In this document: positions 14,393 through 18,274 of the stretch, in pieces | Numbering within the stretch: position 1 is the stretch's first letter | Layout: each line of letters starts with the position of its first letter | Assembly: GCA_903913355.1 (NCBI GenBank) | Contig: CAIWKU010000238.1 | Location: 1-18,274, forward strand | From: an uncultured Bacteroidota bacterium | GTDB lineage: Bacteria > Bacteroidota > Bacteroidia > Chitinophagales > Chitinophagaceae | Length of the DNA stretch: 18,274 nt | Direction of reading: 5' to 3' | Made by a program: the position numbers and the translations under genes | The notes under the pieces: generated by a model | Databases searched by the model: none | Told to the model about the DNA's origin: nothing | The model's input: only the letters and a program-made list of their open reading frames with translations

Positions 14393-14842
14393 ATGATCGA
14401 ATTCGATGATGAGTATTTCATGCAACAAGCGCTCAAAGAAGCGGTGATTGCTTTTGAGAAAGATGAAGTTCCTGTGGGTGCCGTAATCGTAATCAATAAT
14501 CGTATCATCGCCCGTGGCCATAACCAGGTTGAATTATTAAATGATTCTACCGCACATGCCGAAATTCTTGCCCTAACCTCTGCCTACAGCTCCCTGGGAA
14601 CCAAATATTTACCCGAAGCCACCCTGTATGTAACGGTAGAACCCTGTCTTATGTGCTGCGGTGCCTTATATTGGGGCAAACTAAACCGAATTGTATATGG
14701 TGCTTCTGATGAAAAGAACGGTTTCAAACATATCACCGGCGAAAACTGGCCTTTTCACCCCAAAACAGAACTGGTAAAAGGTGTTTTACAGGATGAATGT
14801 GCCCAATTGATGCGGTCTTTCTTTAAAGGGAAGAGGAAATAG
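14393..14842 (+). CDS. tadA: tRNA-specific adenosine-34 deaminase TadA
   Basis: This 149-residue cytosolic enzyme belongs to the cytidine/deoxycytidylate deaminase fold. It converts the wobble adenosine of tRNA-Arg(ACG) to inosine. The zinc site is complete: THAEI with His55 and the proton-shuttling Glu57, and PCLMCCG with Cys85 and Cys88. EVPVGAVIV at 25-33 and the family segment NGFKHITGENWPFHPKTEL follow the TadA pattern, and the length is typical. It stands alone between two strong terminators and is unrelated to the sugar locus. Guanine deaminase-like relatives are the only realistic alternative. Confidence 0.93.
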   Translation: MIEFDDEYFMQQALKEAVIAFEKDEVPVGAVIVINNRIIARGHNQVELLNDSTAHAEILALTSAYSSLGTKYLPEATLYVTVEPCLMCCGALYWGKLNRIVYGASDEKNGFKHITGENWPFHPKTELVKGVLQDECAQLMRSFFKGKRK

Positions 14843-14858
14843 AGGAGGATTATGTTTA

Positions 14859-14971
14859 ATTGTTTTATTGCTGAAGGGTTAAATAGTTTGTTTGTGAATC
14901 AGAGGGCATGTTATTTAGCAAGTTGCTATTAATCGAAGAAAAACAAAATAGCCATTCAGCAATAAAACAAT
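14859..14971. repeat. Long-range perfect 17-bp inverted repeat (hairpin or MITE-like element)
   Basis: ATTGTTTTATTGCTGAA at 14859-14875 is the exact reverse complement of 14955-14971. The 79-base centre contains further partial pairing (TAGTTTGTTT at 14884-14893 against AAACAAAATA at 14941-14950, one mismatch) and a small TAGCAA-G-TTGCTA palindrome near its middle. The whole could fold as one long stem of about 113 bases. It lies between tadA and sodA. It has no T run after the right arm, so it is not an ordinary terminator. Confidence 0.75.
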
Positions 14972-15038
14972 ACAGTCCCCCCTCCTTACGATTTCAGAAA
15001 CAAATTTCATATCCCCCTCTTTATACCCCCAACAGCAG

Positions 15039-15046
15039 TAAATTTG
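15039..15046 (+). promoter_or_regulatory. Bacteroidota-type -7 promoter box for sodA
   Basis: TAAATTTG matches TAnnTTTG exactly and lies 31 bases before the sodA ATG, leaving a short leader (TTGTACAAAACAATTCACC region) with no Shine-Dalgarno. A -33 TTTG is not clear; TTTA at 15020-15023 is the nearest approximation. Confidence 0.6.
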
Positions 15047-15077
15047 TACAAAACAATTCACCTTAAACCATACAATT

Positions 15078-15683
15078 ATGTCATTTACTTTAGCACCTCT
15101 TCCTTATGCTTACGAAGCACTAGAGCCGCATATCGACACAACTACTATGCACATACACCACGATAAACATCACCAGGCGTATGTTGACAACCTGAATAAA
15201 GCAGTTGCCGGAACACCTAATGAAGGAAAATCTTTGGAGCAACTGGTTGCTGTAGCAGGTACGATTAGTCCGGCAGTTCGCAATAACGGCGGCGGTCACT
15301 GGAACCATAGTTTTTTCTGGGAAAGTATGTCACCCAATGCAGGCGGAACTCCTACAGGTGCTTTGGCTGATGCGATTACTGCTGCTTTTGGATCATTTGA
15401 TGCATTTAAAGAGAAATTTGCTGCAGCGGGTATGACTCGTTTTGGAAGTGGCTGGGCTTGGTTACTGGTGAAAGATGGTAAACTCGAAGTTTCTTCTACT
15501 CCTAACCAGGATAATCCTTTAATGGACGTTGCCGAGGTAAAAGGTACCCCTATTTTAGGTGTTGATGTTTGGGAACATGCTTATTACCTGAAATACCAGA
15601 ATAAACGCGCCGATTATCTGGCTGCTTTCTGGCAGGTGGTAAACTGGAGCAAAGTAGCTGAGCGTTTTGCTGCTGCTAAATAG
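15078..15683 (+). CDS. sodA: Superoxide dismutase, Mn/Fe family (Mn-type or cambialistic residues)
   Basis: This 201-residue enzyme dismutates superoxide to oxygen and hydrogen peroxide. The metal ligands are His27 (IHHDKHH), His77 (GGHWNHSFFW), Asp163 and His167 (DVWEHAYYL). The second-shell pattern, Gly73 in the GGGHWNH strand and Gln144 in TPNQDNPLM, follows manganese enzymes, whereas iron enzymes usually carry the glutamine on the other segment. Bacteroidota enzymes are often cambialistic, so metal use is not certain. There is no signal peptide, so it is cytosolic. It is a single-gene unit with its own -7 box and a perfect terminator. Confidence 0.95.
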   Translation: MSFTLAPLPYAYEALEPHIDTTTMHIHHDKHHQAYVDNLNKAVAGTPNEGKSLEQLVAVAGTISPAVRNNGGGHWNHSFFWESMSPNAGGTPTGALADAITAAFGSFDAFKEKFAAAGMTRFGSGWAWLLVKDGKLEVSSTPNQDNPLMDVAEVKGTPILGVDVWEHAYYLKYQNKRADYLAAFWQVVNWSKVAERFAAAK

Positions 15684-15704
15684 AAAATAGCTAATTAATA
15701 ATAC

Positions 15705-15732
15705 AATCCCGCTAGTATAGCGGGATTTTTTT
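15705..15732 (+). terminator. Intrinsic terminator of sodA
   Basis: AATCCCGCTA pairs perfectly with TAGCGGGATT around a 3-base loop (GTA), and seven T residues in total end the element. It is 21 bases after the sodA stop codon. Confidence 0.93.
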
Positions 15733-15805
15733 GGCCTATATTAGCCTAAGAATAGTAAGTGACCAACGGCCATTTACTTTTATTCATTTCTGGAACCGTT
15801 TATAT

Positions 15806-16399
15806 ATGAAACAACTGATTACCACAATTGTGATCTGCATTTTTTTAGTTGCCTGCGGTGGCGATAAAAAAATTGTTGTACTGAGTAAAGGCCCCGCAGA
15901 GATCAACACTGATCTAAAAACCATTAAGGCGGGTGACGGTGGCGGACATGAAGAAAAAGAAGCTATGGTAAGTGGTGATAAAATTGTTTTTAAACTATCT
16001 ACCCCTGCCGGCGAAGCAACGGTTCAGCTTTTACAAAATGGTCTCTATATAGTGAACGTAAAAAATGATACCATTATAGGCAGCTATCAGAACTATTCAG
16101 CACCACATGAACAAAAAGTGATGACGCAGGATTATCTAAAGAAGCAAATTGACTCATTACAATTATTATCAGAAGGGAAAAACGTAACACCAGCCAATAG
16201 AAATTTTTATATCCTGCCTAACCACGCTGCCTGGGTAACGAATAATTTACAGGCAATGATTGTTGGTCCTTACCATAAAATGACTTCTGCCGAAACCGTT
16301 GATGGAAAATCGCCGGAGGTATATCGGTTTTACAGTATTAAGGAGATTCGGGAAACCATTGAGAAATTAGAAGTATTGGCTACTCCAAAAAAATTCTGA
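15806..16399 (+). CDS. Lipoprotein of unknown function
   Basis: I do not recognise a family. I place the start at the ATG at 15806, since MKQLITTIVICIFLVAC is a clean lipoprotein signal with its lipid cysteine at residue 17; a longer frame starts with a TTG inside the sodA terminator and is rejected. The mature 180 residues are soluble and charged. Visible features are a GGDKKIVVLSKGPAEI opening, a Gly/His-rich GDGGGHEEKEAM stretch, a predicted beta-rich middle (VFKLSTPAGEATVQLLQNGLYIVNV) and a helical end (IKEIRETIEKLEVL). No cysteines follow the lipid site and no catalytic motif stands out. It is convergent with yidD, 39 bases apart, and separated from sodA by that gene's terminator. Confidence 0.8.
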   Translation: MKQLITTIVICIFLVACGGDKKIVVLSKGPAEINTDLKTIKAGDGGGHEEKEAMVSGDKIVFKLSTPAGEATVQLLQNGLYIVNVKNDTIIGSYQNYSAPHEQKVMTQDYLKKQIDSLQLLSEGKNVTPANRNFYILPNHAAWVTNNLQAMIVGPYHKMTSAETVDGKSPEVYRFYSIKEIRETIEKLEVLATPKKF

Positions 16400-16438
16400 T
16401 TGATTACAATTGTTGATTAGGCAACCAACAAAGGCTGA

Positions 16439-16711
16439 TCATGGTACAGGATCATACCCATGTCCACCACCGGGTCTGCAACTGCTAATCCTCTTAATAG
16501 CCAGCCATGCACCTTTGAATAAACCATGTTTTTGTAAAGCCTGCACTGCATACTGGGAACAGGTTGGCGTGTAGCGGCATTTGGGTCCAATAGCCGGAGA
16601 AATTACGTATTGATAAATTCTGATCAGTAAAATAAAAGGATAGCTGATGAAAATGGCGATCCATTTCAAAATACTGGGGGAAGTTTTTTGTATGTGTTCT
16701 TTTTCAGACAA
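16439..16711 (-). CDS. yidD: Membrane protein insertion efficiency factor YidD
   Basis: This small 90-residue protein of the YidD/haemolytic-domain family helps YidC-dependent membrane insertion. It has one hydrophobic, possibly amphipathic segment (about 14-33: ILKWIAIFISYPFILLIRIY), then the signature ISPAIGPKCRYTPTCSQYA with three cysteines across 45-53 and SSCRPGGGHGYDPVP at the C-terminus. The start appears to be TTG at 16709-16711, because no ATG exists in the frame. It overlaps the rnpA stop region by eight bases, so translation is probably coupled. Order rpmH-rnpA-yidD is widely conserved. A slightly shorter start cannot be excluded. Confidence 0.92.
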   Translation of the reverse strand: MSEKEHIQKTSPSILKWIAIFISYPFILLIRIYQYVISPAIGPKCRYTPTCSQYAVQALQKHGLFKGAWLAIKRISSCRPGGGHGYDPVP

Positions 16712-17090
16712 GTAATAATTCCAGTTTAGTGATAACCGCTTTCATTTTTTCATCAAGCAATGTATACTCAGGCAACTCTTTCCCGATATATAAAAAAAAT
16801 ACGGCAATGTTTTTTTTTGATTGGAGAATCCTTTCATGCAAAGGCAGTTTATTGAGTCGGTAACACTCTCTCAATAATCTTTTAATCCGATTTCGATCAA
16901 CGGCTTTGCGAAAATTTCTGGCACTTACACCAACTCCGGCCTGAATAGGGTCTGTAAAAGATTCTGGCAATGGCATATAAAAAACCTTTATCGGGAAAAC
17001 AGAAAATGACTTGCCGCCGGTAAATAATCCGTCGATCAGCTTTCTGCTTTTCAGTTTTTCCTTTCTAGAGTAGGTGTATTTGGCTGCCAT
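16704..17090 (-). CDS. rnpA: Ribonuclease P protein component
   Basis: This 128-residue basic protein is the protein subunit of RNase P, which trims tRNA 5' leaders together with the RNA subunit. It shows the family pattern: YSRKEKLKSRKLIDGLFTGGKSF at the N-terminus, GVGVSARNFRKAVDRNRIKRLLRECYRL with the RNR signature at about 66-80, and a C-terminal helix. The length is normal. The start ATG lies 15 bases after a hairpin and T run that follow rpmH. It overlaps yidD by eight bases at its 3' end. Confidence 0.93.
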   Translation of the reverse strand: MAAKYTYSRKEKLKSRKLIDGLFTGGKSFSVFPIKVFYMPLPESFTDPIQAGVGVSARNFRKAVDRNRIKRLLRECYRLNKLPLHERILQSKKNIAVFFLYIGKELPEYTLLDEKMKAVITKLELLLV

Positions 17091-17104
17091 TCTGATGCGA
17101 AACT

Positions 17105-17130
17105 AAAAAAGCCTCATCAAAAGATGAGGC
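17105..17130 (-). terminator. Intrinsic terminator or attenuator between rpmH and rnpA
   Basis: GCCTCATC pairs perfectly with GATGAGGC around a 4-base loop at 17111-17130, and on the minus strand six T residues follow (17110-17105). It faces readers coming out of rpmH and ends 15 bases before the rnpA ATG. It also has T-rich sequence on the other side, so a + strand role is possible but has no gene to serve. Confidence 0.7.
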
Positions 17131-17145
17131 TATATTTTTGTATGC

Positions 17146-17162
17146 CCCCCTGATAAAGGGGG
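17146..17162. other. Small GC hairpin downstream of rpmH
   Basis: CCCCC at 17146-17150 pairs with GGGGG at 17158-17162 around a 7-base loop, just after the rpmH stop at 17171 and before the terminator-like hairpin. It could protect the rpmH mRNA 3' end. Confidence 0.4.
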
Positions 17163-17170
17163 ATGGATAT

Positions 17171-17326
17171 TTATTTTAATCCTTTCTCGCTGGAAACAGT
17201 CAGTTTCTTGCGGCCTTTCGCTCTACGGCTCGCTAATACTTTGCGGCCATTGGCAGTTTCCATACGTTTACGAAAACCGTGAACGGTTTTACGACGACGT
17301 TTGTGTGGTTGGAATGTACGTTTCAT
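17171..17326 (-). CDS. rpmH: Large ribosomal subunit protein bL34
   Basis: This 51-residue, very basic protein is too short for most gene finders' thresholds but is unmistakable. It opens MKRTFQPHKRRRKTVHGFRK and continues RMETANGRKVLASRRAKGRK, the bL34 signature, with a short family-variable tail KLTVSSEKGLK. It sits in the 50S subunit. Gene order with rnpA and yidD downstream is the conserved one. The stop is the TAA at 17171-17173. Confidence 0.95.
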   Translation of the reverse strand: MKRTFQPHKRRRKTVHGFRKRMETANGRKVLASRRAKGRKKLTVSSEKGLK

Positions 17327-17464
17327 TTTCTCGTTTTTTTACTAACCCGGTAATATTGTTACGTTTCATGCCTGCAGTCACCATACTGCTGCTTGTGAAA
17401 GGACGGCGAAGGTAGGTAAATCTGCTTAGAAGTACAAGGCAAAAACACCAATTTTTAGAGAAAA

Positions 17465-17487
17465 AGCCCTAAAATCAAGGATTTTCC
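17465..17487 (-). terminator. Weak terminator-like hairpin after murI
   Basis: On the minus strand AAAATC pairs with GATTTT around a 3-base loop, then AGGGC and five T residues follow, directly after the murI stop. The stem is short and AT-rich, so termination may be partial. Confidence 0.35.
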
Positions 17488-17488
17488 C

Positions 17489-18274
17489 TCATTTAACCTG
17501 CAAATCAAGGTGTAAAGAGGCGATCGCTTTACCAAAAAATATACCCGCATGGTTATCAAAATCAGTTACTGAGTCCGTTGTATAAAAACTGATCTGGCCG
17601 TTTTGACTGATTTTTTCGGCTAATGCAACATGTTTTTGCAGGTATTCAACCAGACTATTCGCCACAATTTCTCCTTGTGAAACAACCGTAACTCCTGCTG
17701 GTAGAAATTGCTTAATTTTTGCCAGTAACAGGGGATAATGGGTACAGGCGAGCAATAAGGTATCAATATTGGCAGATGCCTGCATAATATGACCAATATT
17801 CTCTTGTATAAAATAATCGGCACCAGGTTTCTGGTATTCATTATTTTCTACCAACGGCACCCACATAGGACATGCTTCCTGATACACTTTGCATTCCGGG
17901 AAAAATTTTGCTATTTCAATGGGATAACTCATGCTTTGCACGGTTCCCGATGTCCCCAGTATTCCAATCTCCCCCGTTTTAGAAAACCGACCAATGATTT
18001 CTGTAGTGGGCCGGATAACACCCAGAACCCTTTTATCCGGATCTATTTGAGGGAGGTTCTTCTGCTGAATATTTCTTAGCGCCTTAGCAGAAGCAGTATT
18101 ACAAGCCAATATCACCAGTTCGCATCCCTGAGCAAAAAACCATTCAACACACTCCAGGGTATATTGATAAACCGTATCGAAAGATCGGGGACCATACGGT
18201 GCCCGCGCATTATCGCCCATATAGATATAATCGTAGTGGGGCAACTTCGCTACTATCTCTTTCAGTACGGTTAA
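17489..18274 (-). CDS. murI: Glutamate racemase, 5' end beyond the window
   Basis: Glutamate racemase makes D-glutamate for peptidoglycan in the cytoplasm. The frame is open to the last base of the window: the first visible residues are LTVLKEIVAKLPHYDYIYMGD, so only about a dozen N-terminal residues, including the family DSGxGG motif, are missing. I therefore do not use the internal TTG at 18244 as a start. Both catalytic cysteines are present in ILACNTASA and LLACTHYPLL. Other family features are NARAPYGPRS, VIRPTTE and GTSGTVQS. The 261 visible residues give nearly the usual length. It is upstream of rpmH on the same strand, with a 162-base gap. Confidence 0.95.
   Translation of the reverse strand, partial: LTVLKEIVAKLPHYDYIYMGDNARAPYGPRSFDTVYQYTLECVEWFFAQGCELVILACNTASAKALRNIQQKNLPQIDPDKRVLGVIRPTTEIIGRFSKTGEIGILGTSGTVQSMSYPIEIAKFFPECKVYQEACPMWVPLVENNEYQKPGADYFIQENIGHIMQASANIDTLLLACTHYPLLLAKIKQFLPAGVTVVSQGEIVANSLVEYLQKHVALAEKISQNGQISFYTTDSVTDFDNHAGIFFGKAIASLHLDLQVK

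Noticed and set aside
15731..15805. Longer start for the lipoprotein gene
   Set aside because: It begins with TTG inside the sodA terminator and would put 25 residues before a complete lipoprotein signal.
16410..16431. TTGTTG / CAACAA hairpin between the lipoprotein gene and yidD
   Set aside because: The stem is only 6 bp with a 10-base loop and no T run on either strand, so it is too weak to call a terminator.
1..18274. CRISPR arrays, tRNA or rRNA genes, transposase or phage genes
   Set aside because: I looked for regularly spaced repeats, tRNA-like folds, integrase or transposase motifs and found none; the repeats seen are short intergenic units.

Overview
The window looks like chromosomal DNA of a Bacteroidota bacterium, most likely near Chitinophagaceae. 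The evidence is AT-rich intergenic DNA, starts without clear Shine-Dalgarno sequences, a Bacteroidota-type -7 box (TAnnTTTG) before a superoxide dismutase gene, many Tat/lipoprotein N-termini, and the gene families present. Lineage is inferred from family content, not from a marker search.

Layout. (1) Positions 1-194 do not fit the rest. On the + strand they encode a piece of valyl-tRNA synthetase, with an internal deletion/frameshift, and they are more GC-rich. The piece abuts at about 195 the 3' end of a minus-strand endonuclease/exonuclease/phosphatase-like lipoprotein gene, which loses its own C-terminus. This is most simply an assembly chimera or contig-end artefact; a real rearrangement is possible. 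(2) 1337-3339: an ACS-type MFS transporter and an OsmC/[Fe-S] fusion protein, both on the minus strand. (3) 3456-14295: the main block, a sugar-oxidation locus. A + strand Tat-exported Gfo/Idh/MocA oxidoreductase (3456-4916) converges on a five-gene minus-strand operon running leftward from 10589: FHS-type MFS transporter, hydroxypyruvate-isomerase-like TIM barrel, GMC flavoprotein dehydrogenase, gluconate-2-dehydrogenase subunit 3-like protein, and a second TIM barrel. They share a bidirectional terminator at 4952-4988. From the same divergent promoter region (10590-10754) a four-gene + strand operon runs rightward: cytosolic Gfo/Idh/MocA oxidoreductase, a third TIM barrel, a monohaem cytochrome c lipoprotein, and a DUF1080/3-keto-disaccharide-hydrolase-like protein. 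It ends in a strong terminator at 14252-14295. (4) 14393-18274: housekeeping genes tadA, sodA, an unknown lipoprotein, and on the minus strand murI (5' end off the window), rpmH, rnpA and yidD.

How the main block probably works (inference from known families). The GMC flavoprotein, carried out by its Tat-type small subunit, would oxidise the C3 hydroxyl of a glycoside in the periplasm and pass electrons to the cytochrome c. The 3-keto-glycoside would be cleaved by the DUF1080 protein and/or the exported TIM barrels. The free keto sugar would enter by the FHS-type transporter and be isomerised and reduced by the cytosolic TIM barrel and NAD(P)-dependent Gfo/Idh/MocA enzyme. No classical glycoside hydrolase, SusC/SusD pair or regulator gene lies in the block, so the substrate cannot be read from the window.

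Small-scale structure includes a 17-bp perfect inverted repeat around a 79-nt centre between tadA and sodA, related short GAATTTTGAATGAC-like repeats in intergenic gaps of the sugar block, and an intrinsic-terminator-like hairpin between rpmH and rnpA.
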